DNA of 64,000 nt from Pseudogulbenkiania sp. MAI-1 (GTDB lineage: Bacteria; Pseudomonadota; Gammaproteobacteria; Burkholderiales; Chromobacteriaceae), in contig NZ_AZUR01000001.1 in the NCBI RefSeq assembly GCF_000527175.1, positions 1 through 64,000 on the forward strand. The letters run 5' to 3'. A model generated the notes under the pieces. It searched no databases, was not told where the DNA came from, and saw only the letters and a program-made list of their open reading frames with translations. Positions 53,885-62,112 of this stretch are shown piece after piece; positions within the stretch are counted from its first letter, which is position 1; every line of letters starts with the position of its first letter. A program made the translations under genes and the position numbers.

Positions 53885-54091
53885 ATGGGAAAAGCCATCA
53901 TCACCCCGCGTAACAACGGTCCCTACCACATCAAGGGCGAGTTCACCATCGTCACCCAGGGTGGCCGGGAGATTCCCGTCGAGCAGGATCAGGTTTGGTT
54001 GTGCCGCTGCGGCCAGTCGAAGAACAAGCCGTTTTGCGACGGTTCGCACAAGGCGGCCGAGTTCAAGAGCGATCTCGACGAGGCGCCGTAG
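53885..54091 (+). CDS. CDGSH-type iron-sulfur protein
   Basis: A 68-aa protein with the 2Fe-2S-binding CDGSH pattern C-x-C-x2-S-x3-P-x-C-D-G-x-H in WLCRCGQSKNKPFCDGSH. A preceding beta-rich part begins GPYHIKGEFTIVTQGGREIP. ATG at 53885 is chosen because it starts the conserved MGKAIITPRNNGPY. Function is probably in redox or iron-sulfur metabolism. Confidence 0.9.
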   Translation: MGKAIITPRNNGPYHIKGEFTIVTQGGREIPVEQDQVWLCRCGQSKNKPFCDGSHKAAEFKSDLDEAP

Positions 54092-54114
54092 CGTCGCGGG
54101 GCGTGACAGAAAGC

Positions 54115-54142
54115 AAAAAGGTTGGCGTGGGCCAACCTTTTT
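54115..54142 (+). terminator. Bidirectional terminator between CDGSH gene and pdxH
   Basis: AAAAAGGTTGGC (54115-54126) pairs perfectly with GCCAACCTTTTT (54131-54142) around GTGG. It suits both convergent genes. Confidence 0.88.
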
Positions 54143-54179
54143 GCCTGTTCATGGTGCCGGCTCCTTGCCGGGCGGGCCG

Positions 54180-54821
54180 TTACGGCGCCAGCCGCGACTT
54201 CTGCCACTGGCCGTCCTCGCCCCGCGTGTACACCACGCGGTCGTGCAGGCGGCTCGGCCGGCCCTGCCAGAATTCGACGCGGTCGGCCTCGATGGCGAAG
54301 CCGCCCCAGTGCGGCGGGCGCGGCACGTGCAGCGGGTACTTGGCGCCGAACAGCGCGGCGCGCTTGATCAGCTCGGCCTTGGAGGAAATCTCGCTGCTCT
54401 GTTCCGAGGCCCAGGCGCCGAGCCGGCTGGCGTAGGGGCGGCTGTGGAAATAGGTATCGGACACTTCCGGCGCCACCGTCACGGCCTTGCCCTCGATGCG
54501 CACCTGGCGCTCCAGCTCGGGCCAGAAGAAGGTCAGCGAGACCCAGGGGTTGGCCGTCAGCTGGCGGCCCTTGCGGCTGTGGTAATTGGTGTAGAACACG
54601 AAGCGGCCGTCCTCGACGCCCTTGAGCAGCACGATGCGCGCGCTGGGGCGGCCGTCGTCACCGACGGTGGCCAGGTGCATGGCGGTCGGTTCGTTGACCT
54701 TGGCGGCGATGGCCTCGTTGAGCCAGAGCGTGAACTGCTCGACGGCGTCGGGCAGGCAGTCGTCCGGCGACAGTTCCTTCTGGGCGTAATCCTGGCGGAT
54801 ATCGGCGAGCTTCAGCGACAT
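54180..54821 (-). CDS. pdxH: Pyridoxamine 5'-phosphate oxidase
   Basis: An FMN enzyme that oxidises pyridoxine or pyridoxamine 5'-phosphate to pyridoxal 5'-phosphate. The 213-aa protein shows the typical MHLATVGDDGRPSARIVLLK, FVFYTNYHSRKGRQLTANPW, QVRIEGKAVTVAPEVSDTYF and the C-terminal WGGFAIEADRVEFWQGRPSR, followed by LHDRVVY. Complete and of the usual length. It is transcribed as a single gene. Confidence 0.96.
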   Translation of the reverse strand: MSLKLADIRQDYAQKELSPDDCLPDAVEQFTLWLNEAIAAKVNEPTAMHLATVGDDGRPSARIVLLKGVEDGRFVFYTNYHSRKGRQLTANPWVSLTFFWPELERQVRIEGKAVTVAPEVSDTYFHSRPYASRLGAWASEQSSEISSKAELIKRAALFGAKYPLHVPRPPHWGGFAIEADRVEFWQGRPSRLHDRVVYTRGEDGQWQKSRLAP

Positions 54822-54989
54822 GGCGTCCTCCTGTGGGGCGCTATCTTACTCCCTTGGCCGGGGTGGGGGGAGGGGAACGTGGCGGCGCCGGGCAGGACGG
54901 GCCCGGCCGGCTTCTCCTCCGAGGGTAGTAGGGACGCCCGCCACCAGTTTAGGCTAGAATAAGCCATTTAATCTGCGGCCTTTCCGCCC

Positions 54990-56243
54990 ATGCATCTGGT
55001 TGCTTTCGGTCTCAATCATCAAACCGCGCCGTTGTCGGTCAGGGAGAAGCTCGCTTTTCCGGCGGAGGTATTGCCGGGAGCGCTGGAGAGTCTGGTCAAT
55101 TCCGACGCCGCCGGCGAGGCGGCCATCGTCTCCACCTGTAACCGCACCGAGATCTACTGCGCGAGCCACAATCCGCAGGCGGCGCTGGAGTGGCTGTCGC
55201 AGTTCCACGGCCTGCCGCTCGAGGAGCTCACGCCCTACCTGTACCAGCTCGACGCCGCCGCCGCCGCGCGCCACGCCTTCCGTGTCGCCTCGGGGCTGGA
55301 TTCGATGGTGCTGGGCGAGACGCAGATCCTGGGCCAGATCAAGGACGCGGTGCGCGCCGCCGAGCAGAGCGGCACGCTGGGCACCCAGCTCAACGCGCTG
55401 TTCCAGAAGACCTTCGCCGTGGCCAAGGAAGTGCGCAGCAAGACCGCGGTCGGCGCCAACTCGGTGTCGATGTCGGCGGCGGCGGTGAAGCTGGCCGAGC
55501 AGATCTTCCCGACCATCCGCGAGCTGAAGGTGCTGTTCATCGGCGCCGGCGAGATGATCGAGCTGGTGGCCACCCACTTCGCCGCGCGCAGTCCGTCCTG
55601 TATCACCGTGGCCAACCGCACGCTGGAGCGCGGCGAGAAGCTGGCCGAGCGCTTCGGCGGCAACGCCATCACCTTGTCCGACCTGCCCGAGGCGCTGCCG
55701 CGCTACGACGTGGTGGTGACCTCCACCGCGAGCCAGCTGCCCATCCTGGGCAAGGGCCTGATGGAGCGCGCCATCAAGATCCGCCGCCATCGCCCGGTGT
55801 TCATGCTGGACCTGGCGGTGCCGCGCGACATCGAGGCCGAGGTGGGCGAGCTGGACGACGTGTTCCTGTACACCGTGGACGACATCGCCAGCGTGGTCGA
55901 GGTCGGGCGCGAGGCGCGCCAGCTGGCGGCGGAAGAGGCCGAGGCCATCATCCAGGCGCGCGTGCAGGAGTTTGTCGCATGGCTCAAGCGGCGCGAGACC
56001 GTGCCGCTGATCCGCAGCCTGCGCGACGAGGCCGAGCGCGTGCGCCGCCACGCGCTGGATGCGGCGCACAAGCAGCTGGCGCGCGGCGAGGACCCGGCCA
56101 AGGTGCTGGAAGCGCTGTCGCAGCAGCTCACCAACAAGCTGATGCACCCGCCGACCCAGGCGCTGTCCGCGGGCCACGGCGCCGAGCACGACGCGCTGGT
56201 GCACGCCATCGCGCGCCTTTACCGTTTACACCCGGAGTCGTAA
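54990..56243 (+). CDS. hemA: Glutamyl-tRNA reductase
   Basis: The first committed enzyme of C5-pathway tetrapyrrole synthesis: it reduces glutamyl-tRNA to glutamate-1-semialdehyde with NADPH. The 417-aa protein has the catalytic cysteine in IVSTCNRTEIYCASH, the conserved GLDSMVLGETQILGQIKDAV, the Rossmann region VLFIGAGEMIELVATHF and the dimerisation domain at the end. Its stop overlaps the prfA start by one base (TAATG), so the two are translationally coupled. This hemA-prfA order is common in proteobacteria. Confidence 0.97.
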   Translation: MHLVAFGLNHQTAPLSVREKLAFPAEVLPGALESLVNSDAAGEAAIVSTCNRTEIYCASHNPQAALEWLSQFHGLPLEELTPYLYQLDAAAAARHAFRVASGLDSMVLGETQILGQIKDAVRAAEQSGTLGTQLNALFQKTFAVAKEVRSKTAVGANSVSMSAAAVKLAEQIFPTIRELKVLFIGAGEMIELVATHFAARSPSCITVANRTLERGEKLAERFGGNAITLSDLPEALPRYDVVVTSTASQLPILGKGLMERAIKIRRHRPVFMLDLAVPRDIEAEVGELDDVFLYTVDDIASVVEVGREARQLAAEEAEAIIQARVQEFVAWLKRRETVPLIRSLRDEAERVRRHALDAAHKQLARGEDPAKVLEALSQQLTNKLMHPPTQALSAGHGAEHDALVHAIARLYRLHPES

Positions 56244-57319
56244 TGAAACCGTCGATTGCGACGAAATTGAGCCAGCTGGCGGACCGGCTGGAAGAAGTCA
56301 CCCACCTGTTGGCGAGCGAAGCCGCCACCCAGGACATGGACGCGTTCCGTAAGCTGACGCGCGAACACGCCGAACTGACCCCGGTGGTCGAGACCTACCA
56401 GGCCTATCGCCAGTGCGAGAGCGACATCGATGCCGCCACCGAGATGCTGTCCGACCCGGACATGAAGGAGTTCGCCCAGGCCGAGATCGACGAGGGCAAG
56501 GAACGCCTGGCCAACCTCGATCTGGAACTGCAGAAGCTGTTGCTGCCGAAGGATCCCAACGACGACAAGAACATCCTGCTGGAAATCCGCGCCGGCACCG
56601 GCGGCGACGAGGCGGCGCTGTTCGCCGGCGACCTGTTGCGCATGTACACGCGCTACGCCGAGCGCAACCGCTGGCAGGTGGAGATCGTGTCGGCGTCGGA
56701 GTCCGATCTCGGCGGCTACAAGGAAGTGATCGTGCGCATCGCCGGCGACGGTGCCTACTCGCGCCTCAAGTTCGAGTCCGGCGGCCACCGCGTGCAGCGC
56801 GTGCCGGCCACCGAGACCCAGGGCCGCATCCACACCTCGGCCTGCACCGTGGCGGTGATGCCGGAGGCCGACGAGATCGCCGAGGTGGTGCTGAACCCGG
56901 CCGACCTGCGCATCGATACGTTCCGCGCCAGCGGTGCCGGTGGTCAGCACATCAACAAGACCGACTCCGCAGTGCGCATCACCCACCTGCCCACCGGCAT
57001 CGTCGCCGAGTGCCAGGACGGCCGTTCGCAGCACGCCAACAAGGCCAGCGCCATGCGCGTGCTGGCGGCGCGCATCTACGACATCCAGCTGCGCGAGCAG
57101 CAGCAATCGGTGGCCGCCGAGCGCAAGAGCCTGGTCGGTTCCGGCGACCGCTCCGAGCGCATCCGCACCTACAACTACCCGCAGGGCCGCATCACCGACC
57201 ATCGCATCAACCTGACGCTGTATAAGCTCGATTACGTGATGGACGGCGACCTGTTCGAACTCACCGACGCGCTTGTCGCCGAGCACCAGGCCGAGTTGCT
57301 GGCCGCCATGGGCGACTGA
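56243..57319 (+). CDS. prfA: Peptide chain release factor 1
   Basis: RF1 recognises UAA and UAG and triggers release of the finished peptide. The 358-aa protein has the stop-codon-reading PAT motif in RVPATETQGRIHTSACTVAV and the catalytic GGQ in RASGAGGQHINKTDSAVRI. It starts in the TAATG overlap with hemA. The glutamine methyltransferase gene prmC, often next in the operon, is absent here. The next gene is an EamA transporter. Confidence 0.97.
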   Translation: MKPSIATKLSQLADRLEEVTHLLASEAATQDMDAFRKLTREHAELTPVVETYQAYRQCESDIDAATEMLSDPDMKEFAQAEIDEGKERLANLDLELQKLLLPKDPNDDKNILLEIRAGTGGDEAALFAGDLLRMYTRYAERNRWQVEIVSASESDLGGYKEVIVRIAGDGAYSRLKFESGGHRVQRVPATETQGRIHTSACTVAVMPEADEIAEVVLNPADLRIDTFRASGAGGQHINKTDSAVRITHLPTGIVAECQDGRSQHANKASAMRVLAARIYDIQLREQQQSVAAERKSLVGSGDRSERIRTYNYPQGRITDHRINLTLYKLDYVMDGDLFELTDALVAEHQAELLAAMGD

Positions 57320-57343
57320 GCCGTTCCTTTCGTTTTGCCGCCG

Positions 57344-57369
57344 CACGGGCCGCCTTCGGGCGGCCCGTG
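57344..57369 (+). terminator. Hairpin terminator after prfA
   Basis: CACGGGCCGCC (57344-57354) pairs perfectly with GGCGGCCCGTG (57359-57369) around the stable tetraloop TTCG. The tract after it is only weakly T-rich. Confidence 0.65.
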
Positions 57370-57480
57370 GCGTTTGTGGCGGATGCCTTCGTCGGCGGCT
57401 TTTTTTCGAATTGCGCAGCAAGAATCGGATCGTCATAGCGCGTGCGCTTCTCTACACTGGCGTTTTGCGAGGATAGTCCG

Positions 57481-57552
57481 ATGAGTGAACCGAATACTTA
57501 TCCCGATTGCCGCCGTGCCGCGCCGGCGCTGACGGAGGTGGCCCATGGCTGA
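57481..57552 (+). CDS. Possible 23-aa leader peptide overlapping the EamA gene
   Basis: An ATG at 57481 opens a frame of 23 codons (SEPNTYPDCRRAAPALTEVA near the end) that stops at TGA 57550-57552, inside the start of the transporter gene. It runs across the transporter's GGAGGT ribosome binding site. Translation of it could couple to or modulate the downstream start. It may equally be chance. Confidence 0.3.
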   Translation: MSEPNTYPDCRRAAPALTEVAHG

Positions 57553-58414
57553 ACGGCGCGACTGGTTGTGGCTGGTGCTGCTGGCCGCGATGTGGGGCGG
57601 ATCGTTCCTGTTCATGCGCGTGGCGGTGCCGGAGCTGGGGCCGTTTCCGCTGATCGCGCTGCGTCTCGGCGTGGCGGCGCTGGCCTTGCTGCCGCTGTTG
57701 CTGTGGCAGCCGGGCGGCCTCGCGCTGTGGCGCCGGCACTGGCGCGCCATCGCCGTGGTCGGGGTGTTCCTGTCGGCCTTGCCGTTCTGCCTGATCGCCT
57801 GGGCCACGCTCAGCCTGCCGGCCGGCGTGGCCTCGGTGCTCAACGCCACCACGCCGCTGATGACGGCGCTGTGGGCGATGCCGCTGGCGGGCGAGGCGAT
57901 GAGCCGGCAGCGCGCCGCCGGCCTGGCGCTGGGCTTGGCCGGCGTGCTGGTGCTGACGCTCGGGCGCGGGGCCGCCTTCGGCCTGGATAGCGGGCTGCCG
58001 GTACTGGCGATGCTCGGCGCCACTGCCAGCTACGGCTGGTCCGGCCACATGGCCAAGCGCTGGCTGCCGGGCCTGCCGCCGCTGGTGACGGCGACCGGCA
58101 GCCTGGCCTCGGGCGCCGTGCTGCTGTTGCCGCTGGCGCTCATGACCTGGCCGTCAGTCTCCCCGCAGGGCACGGTGTGGGGCGCGGTGCTGCTGCTGGC
58201 GCTGGCCTGCACCGCGCTGGCCTACGTGATCTTCTACCGCCTGATCGAGAGGCTCGGCGCCACGCGCGCCAGCAGCGTCACCTACCTGGTGCCGGTGTTC
58301 GGTGTGCTGTGGGGCGCGATGTGGCTGGGCGAGGCGGTGAGCGCGGCGATGCTGGCGGGCGGGGTGCTGATCCTGGCGGGGGTGTTGCTGTTGGGCTGGC
58401 GCCGGCGCGGCTGA
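57545..58414 (+). CDS. EamA/DMT-family transporter
   Basis: A 289-aa inner-membrane protein with about ten hydrophobic segments in two EamA repeats. The first starts WLWLVLLAAMWGGSFLFMRV and the second is visible from VLAMLGATASYGWSGHMAKR, ending with SSVTYLVPVFGVLWGAMWLG. The family exports amino acids or other metabolites. The substrate cannot be told. GGAGGT precedes ATG 57545. Confidence 0.88.
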   Translation: MAERRDWLWLVLLAAMWGGSFLFMRVAVPELGPFPLIALRLGVAALALLPLLLWQPGGLALWRRHWRAIAVVGVFLSALPFCLIAWATLSLPAGVASVLNATTPLMTALWAMPLAGEAMSRQRAAGLALGLAGVLVLTLGRGAAFGLDSGLPVLAMLGATASYGWSGHMAKRWLPGLPPLVTATGSLASGAVLLLPLALMTWPSVSPQGTVWGAVLLLALACTALAYVIFYRLIERLGATRASSVTYLVPVFGVLWGAMWLGEAVSAAMLAGGVLILAGVLLLGWRRRG

Positions 58415-58433
58415 GAGCCCATCTTTTCACCCA

Positions 58434-58459
58434 ACGGGGAGCTGTGGCTCCCCGTTTTT
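58434..58459 (+). terminator. Terminator after the EamA gene
   Basis: ACGGGGAGC (58434-58442) pairs with GCTCCCCGT (58447-58455), followed by a T run. It isolates the transporter from the carnitine operon. Confidence 0.88.
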
Positions 58460-58617
58460 CATGGTGGCGCCAGCGTGTCGCACCAGTCCGATCAAATGTC
58501 GCCAGAGGTCGCTGGGCCGGGGGCCGATGCCGCTACATTGATCGCACCACCCCACCCGCAGGGGGACCGGGTTCGCGCGGGTCGAAACAGAACCGATTCT
58601 ATTGACGGAGCTAGGAC

Positions 58618-59559
58618 ATGAAACTGGATATCAGATCGCTGGTGCTGGGCTTCTCTTCGCTGCTGGCGCTGCCGGCCCTGGCCGGCGAGGCGGAAAGCTG
58701 TCGCAACGTGCGTTTCGCCGACGTCGGCTGGACCGACATCGCCGCCACCACCGGGCTTGCCACGACGGTGTTCAAGGGCCTGGGCTACAGCCCGAGCAAG
58801 ACCATTGCCTCCGAGCCCATCGTGTTCTCCGGGCTGAAGAGCAAGCAGCTCGACGTCTACCTGGGCTACTGGGACCCGTCGCAGACTCCGGCCATCACGC
58901 CGTTCGTGCAGAGCAAGGCGCTGCAGGTGCTGCCGAGCGCCAACCTGGACGGTGCCAAGTACACGCTGGCGGTGCCGAGCTTCGCCGCCGAGAAGGGGCT
59001 CAGGAGCTTTGCCGACATTGCTAAATTCCGCAAGGAGCTGGACGGCAAGATCTACGGCATCGAGCCCGGCAGCCAGGGCAATGCGCAGATCAAGAAGATG
59101 ATCGACAACAACGAGTTCGGCCTGAAGGGCTTCAAGCTGATCGAGTCGAGCGAGGCCGGCATGCTGGTCGAGGCGACCAAGGCGTACCGCCAGAAGCGGC
59201 CGGTGGTGTTCCTGGCCTGGGAGCCGCACCCAATGAACTTCATGATGAAGCTGACCTATCTCTCCGGCGGCGACAAGCAGTTCGGTCCCAACTACGGTGG
59301 CTCCAAGGTGTACACGGTGGTGGCCAACGACTACCAGCAGCGCTGTCCCAACGCCGCCAAGCTGATCGGCAACCTCAAGTTCACCCTCGACATGGAAAAC
59401 CATGTGATGGACCCGATCATGAAGAAGGTCGACCCGGCAGTGGCGGCCAGGCAGTGGCTGCAGCGCAACCCGCAGGTGCTGACCGCCTGGCTCGACGGTG
59501 TCACCACCTTCGATGGCAAGCCCGGCCTGGAGGCGGTCAAGGCGTCGCTGGCGCAGTGA
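58618..59559 (+). CDS. caiX: Carnitine/choline/betaine-type periplasmic binding protein
   Basis: A 313-aa exported solute-binding protein of the OpuAC/ChoX group. The signal peptide is LVLGFSSLLALPALAGEAES. The mature part starts CRNVRFADVGWTDIAATTGL and includes VYLGYWDPSQTPAITPFV and VFLAWEPHPMNFMMKLTYL, whose Trp and Tyr residues would form the aromatic box for a trimethylammonium group. As the first gene of a carnitine catabolism operon it is most likely a carnitine-binding CaiX. The ABC permease and ATPase are not nearby, so it must use a transporter encoded elsewhere. Confidence 0.82.
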   Translation: MKLDIRSLVLGFSSLLALPALAGEAESCRNVRFADVGWTDIAATTGLATTVFKGLGYSPSKTIASEPIVFSGLKSKQLDVYLGYWDPSQTPAITPFVQSKALQVLPSANLDGAKYTLAVPSFAAEKGLRSFADIAKFRKELDGKIYGIEPGSQGNAQIKKMIDNNEFGLKGFKLIESSEAGMLVEATKAYRQKRPVVFLAWEPHPMNFMMKLTYLSGGDKQFGPNYGGSKVYTVVANDYQQRCPNAAKLIGNLKFTLDMENHVMDPIMKKVDPAVAARQWLQRNPQVLTAWLDGVTTFDGKPGLEAVKASLAQ

Positions 59560-59593
59560 AACCGACGACAGTCTCACGCAAAGAGGACACAGC

Positions 59594-60484
59594 ATGAACC
59601 ATGAAGTCATCGTCACCTGTGCGGTGACCGGCGCCGGCGACACCGTCGGCAAGCATCCCGCCATCCCGGTCACCCCCAAGCAGATCGCCGACGCCGCCAT
59701 CGAGGCGGCCCGCGCCGGCGCCACCGTGGTGCACTGCCACGTGCGCAACCCGGACACCGGCAAGGCCAGCCGCGACCCGAAGCTCTACCGCGAGCTGGTG
59801 GACCGCATCCGCTCCTCCGGCGTCGACATGATCCTCAACCTGACCGCCGGCATGGGCGGCGATCTGGAGATCGGCCCGGGGGAAAAACCGATGGAATTCG
59901 GCCCAGGGACCGACCTGGTGGGCGGCTTGGAGCGCCTGATCCACGTCGAGGAACTGCTGCCGGAGATCTGCACGCTCGACTGCGGCACGCTCAACTTCGG
60001 CGACGGCGACTACATCTATGTCTCGACCCCGGCGCAGCTGCGCGCCGGCGCCAAGCGCATCCAGGAGCTGGGCGTGAAGCCGGAGCTGGAGGTGTTCGAC
60101 ACCGGCCACCTGTGGTTCGCCAAGCAGCTCCTGAAGGAGGGCCTGCTCGACGACGCGCCGCTGTTCCAGCTCTGTCTCGGCATCCCCTGGGGGGCGCCGG
60201 CCGATACCACCACGATGAAGGCGATGGTCGACAACCTGCCGCTGGGGGCGAATTGGGCCGGCTTCGGCATCGGCCGCATGCAGATGCCGATGGTGGCGCA
60301 GGCGGTGCTGTTGGGCGGCAACGTGCGCGTCGGCCTGGAGGACAATCTGTACCTCGACCGGGGCGTGTTCGCCAGCAACGGTTCGCTGGTGGAGCGGGCC
60401 GTCGACCTGGTGCAGAAGCTCGGCGCGCGCACGCTGACGCCGGAAGAGGGGCGCAAGAAGCTGGGGCTGAAGAAGCGCGGCTAG
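59594..60484 (+). CDS. cdhC: 3-dehydrocarnitine:acetyl-CoA cleavage enzyme (BKACE family)
   Basis: A 296-aa beta-keto acid cleavage enzyme (formerly DUF849). Metal-binding and substrate motifs: TVVHCHVRNPDTGKASRD, GGDLEIGPGEKPMEFGPGT, EVFDTGHLWFAKQL and the C-terminal VGLEDNLYLDRGVFASNGSL. In carnitine degradation it condenses 3-dehydrocarnitine with acetyl-CoA to give betainyl-CoA and acetoacetate. The neighbouring carnitine dehydrogenase and thioesterase support that substrate over 3-keto-5-aminohexanoate. ATG 59594 follows AAAGAGG. Confidence 0.88.
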   Translation: MNHEVIVTCAVTGAGDTVGKHPAIPVTPKQIADAAIEAARAGATVVHCHVRNPDTGKASRDPKLYRELVDRIRSSGVDMILNLTAGMGGDLEIGPGEKPMEFGPGTDLVGGLERLIHVEELLPEICTLDCGTLNFGDGDYIYVSTPAQLRAGAKRIQELGVKPELEVFDTGHLWFAKQLLKEGLLDDAPLFQLCLGIPWGAPADTTTMKAMVDNLPLGANWAGFGIGRMQMPMVAQAVLLGGNVRVGLEDNLYLDRGVFASNGSLVERAVDLVQKLGARTLTPEEGRKKLGLKKRG

Positions 60485-60504
60485 GTTTTGTCGGTTGGGC
60501 CTTG

Positions 60505-60587
60505 GTAGGATGGGTGGAGCAACGCGAAACCCATCGAGGCATTGCCATAGTGATGGGTTGCGCTGCGCTCCACCCCACCCATCCTAC
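60505..60587 (+). repeat. REP-like imperfect palindrome inside the carnitine operon
   Basis: GTAGGATGGGTGGAGC at the left edge pairs with the reverse complement at 60567-60587. An inner pair, AACCCATC-type, lies around 60528 and 60552. The sequence has the look of a dispersed extragenic palindrome of betaproteobacteria. Its position between cdhC and cdhA could affect mRNA stability or expression of the distal genes. Confidence 0.6.
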
Positions 60588-60647
60588 TTCTGAATACGAC
60601 GATAGATTCCATGCTGGGCCGTCCGGCCCAAGCGAGAGGAGGCAGTC

Positions 60648-61613
60648 ATGCCTGTGATTAGCGAAATCAAGACTTTTGCCGCGCTCGGCGTCGGCGTGAT
60701 CGGCAGCGGCTGGGTGGCGCGCGCGCTCGCCAACGGCCTCGACGTGGTGGCCTGGGACCCGGCGCCCGGCGCCGAGGCGCAGCTGCGCGCCAACGTCGCC
60801 AACGCCTGGCCGGCGCTGGAGCCGGCCGGCCTGAAGCCCGGCGCCTCGCCCGAGCGGCTGCGCTTCGTCGCCACCATCGAGGAGGCCGTCGCCGACGCCG
60901 ACTTCATCCAGGAGAGCGCGCCGGAGCGGCTCGAACTGAAACTGGAACTACACGCCCGGGTGTCGGCGGCGGCCAAGCCGGGGGCCATCATCGCCTCGTC
61001 CACCTCGGGCCTGCTGCCGTCCGAGTTCTACCGCGACGCGGTACACCCGGAGCGCTGCATCGTCGGCCATCCGTTCAACCCGGTGTACCTGTTGCCGCTG
61101 GTCGAGGTGGTGGGCGGCGAGAAAACGGCGCCGGAGACCATCGCCGCCGCCAAGGCGATCTACGCCGGCCTCGGCATGCGGCCGCTGCACGTGCGCAAGG
61201 AGGTGCCCGGCTTCATCGCCGACCGCCTGCTGGAAGCCTTGTGGCGCGAGGCGCTGCACCTGGTCAACGACGGCGTGGCGACCACCGGCGAGATCGACGA
61301 CGCGATCCGTTTCGGCGCCGGCCTGCGCTGGGCCTTCATGGGCACGTTCCAGATCTACACGCTGGCCGGTGGCGAGGCGGGCATGCGCCACTTCATGCAG
61401 CAGTTCGGCCCGGCGCTCCAGTTGCCATGGACCTACCTGCCGGCGCCGGAGCTGACCGACGAGCTGATCGAGCGCGTGGTCGAGGGCACGGCGGCGCAGC
61501 AGGGCGAGCGCTCGATCAAGGCGCTGGAGCGCTACCGCGACGACTGCCTGCTGGGCGTGCAGGCGGCGGTGGCGGCGGCCAAGGCGCGTCACGGCCTGAG
61601 CCCGGAGGAGTGA
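60648..61613 (+). CDS. cdhA: L-carnitine 3-dehydrogenase
   Basis: A 321-aa NAD-dependent dehydrogenase of the 3-hydroxyacyl-CoA dehydrogenase superfamily. The Rossmann motif is LGVGVIGSGWVARALANGLD. The conserved region DFIQESAPERLELKLELHAR is followed by the catalytic SSTSGLLPSEF and HPFNPVYLLPLVEVVGGEKT. The C-terminal domain starts KEVPGFIADRLLEALWREAL. It oxidises carnitine to 3-dehydrocarnitine, the substrate of the CdhC-type enzyme upstream. The thioesterase gene starts one base after its stop codon. Confidence 0.9.
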   Translation: MPVISEIKTFAALGVGVIGSGWVARALANGLDVVAWDPAPGAEAQLRANVANAWPALEPAGLKPGASPERLRFVATIEEAVADADFIQESAPERLELKLELHARVSAAAKPGAIIASSTSGLLPSEFYRDAVHPERCIVGHPFNPVYLLPLVEVVGGEKTAPETIAAAKAIYAGLGMRPLHVRKEVPGFIADRLLEALWREALHLVNDGVATTGEIDDAIRFGAGLRWAFMGTFQIYTLAGGEAGMRHFMQQFGPALQLPWTYLPAPELTDELIERVVEGTAAQQGERSIKALERYRDDCLLGVQAAVAAAKARHGLSPEE

Positions 61614-61614
61614 G

Positions 61615-62112
61615 ATGAGCGCGCTGACCCTGTACCGCGACGAGGTGCGCGCCGAGTGGGTGGACTACAACGGCCACCTGCGCGACGCCTTCTACCTGCT
61701 GCTGTTCAGTTACGCCGCCGACGCGCTGATCGACGCGATCGGGCTCGACGCGGCGGAGCGCGAGCGCAGCCGACGTTCGATCTACACGCTGGAGGTGCAT
61801 CTCAATTACCTGCACGAGCTGAAGCAGGGCGAGGCGGTGCGGGTGGACTGCCAGTTGCTGGCCCACGACAGCAAGCGCCTGCACGTCTACTTCACGCTGC
61901 ATCGTGGCGACGAGGCCGAGCCGGTGGCCGCCAGCGAGCAGATGCTGCTGCACGTGGATACCGAGCGCGCGTGCTCGGCGCCGTTCGGTGCGGCGGTACT
62001 GGCGCGCGTGGCCGAACTCGCCGCCGCGCACGCCGGTCTACCGCGTCCGGCCTACGCCGGCAGGGTGATCGGGCTGCCGCGGCGCGCCGGCACGGAGGGC
62101 GGGCCGACATGA
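61615..62112 (+). CDS. cdhB: Betainyl-CoA thioesterase
   Basis: A 165-aa hotdog-fold thioesterase with the helix motif WVDYNGHLRDAFYLLLFSYA (Asp in the active-site position), LEVHLNYLHELKQGEAVRVD and QMLLHVDTERACSAPFG. In the carnitine pathway it hydrolyses betainyl-CoA to glycine betaine and CoA. It starts one base after the cdhA stop and overlaps the next gene by 4 nt. Confidence 0.87.
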   Translation: MSALTLYRDEVRAEWVDYNGHLRDAFYLLLFSYAADALIDAIGLDAAERERSRRSIYTLEVHLNYLHELKQGEAVRVDCQLLAHDSKRLHVYFTLHRGDEAEPVAASEQMLLHVDTERACSAPFGAAVLARVAELAAAHAGLPRPAYAGRVIGLPRRAGTEGGPT

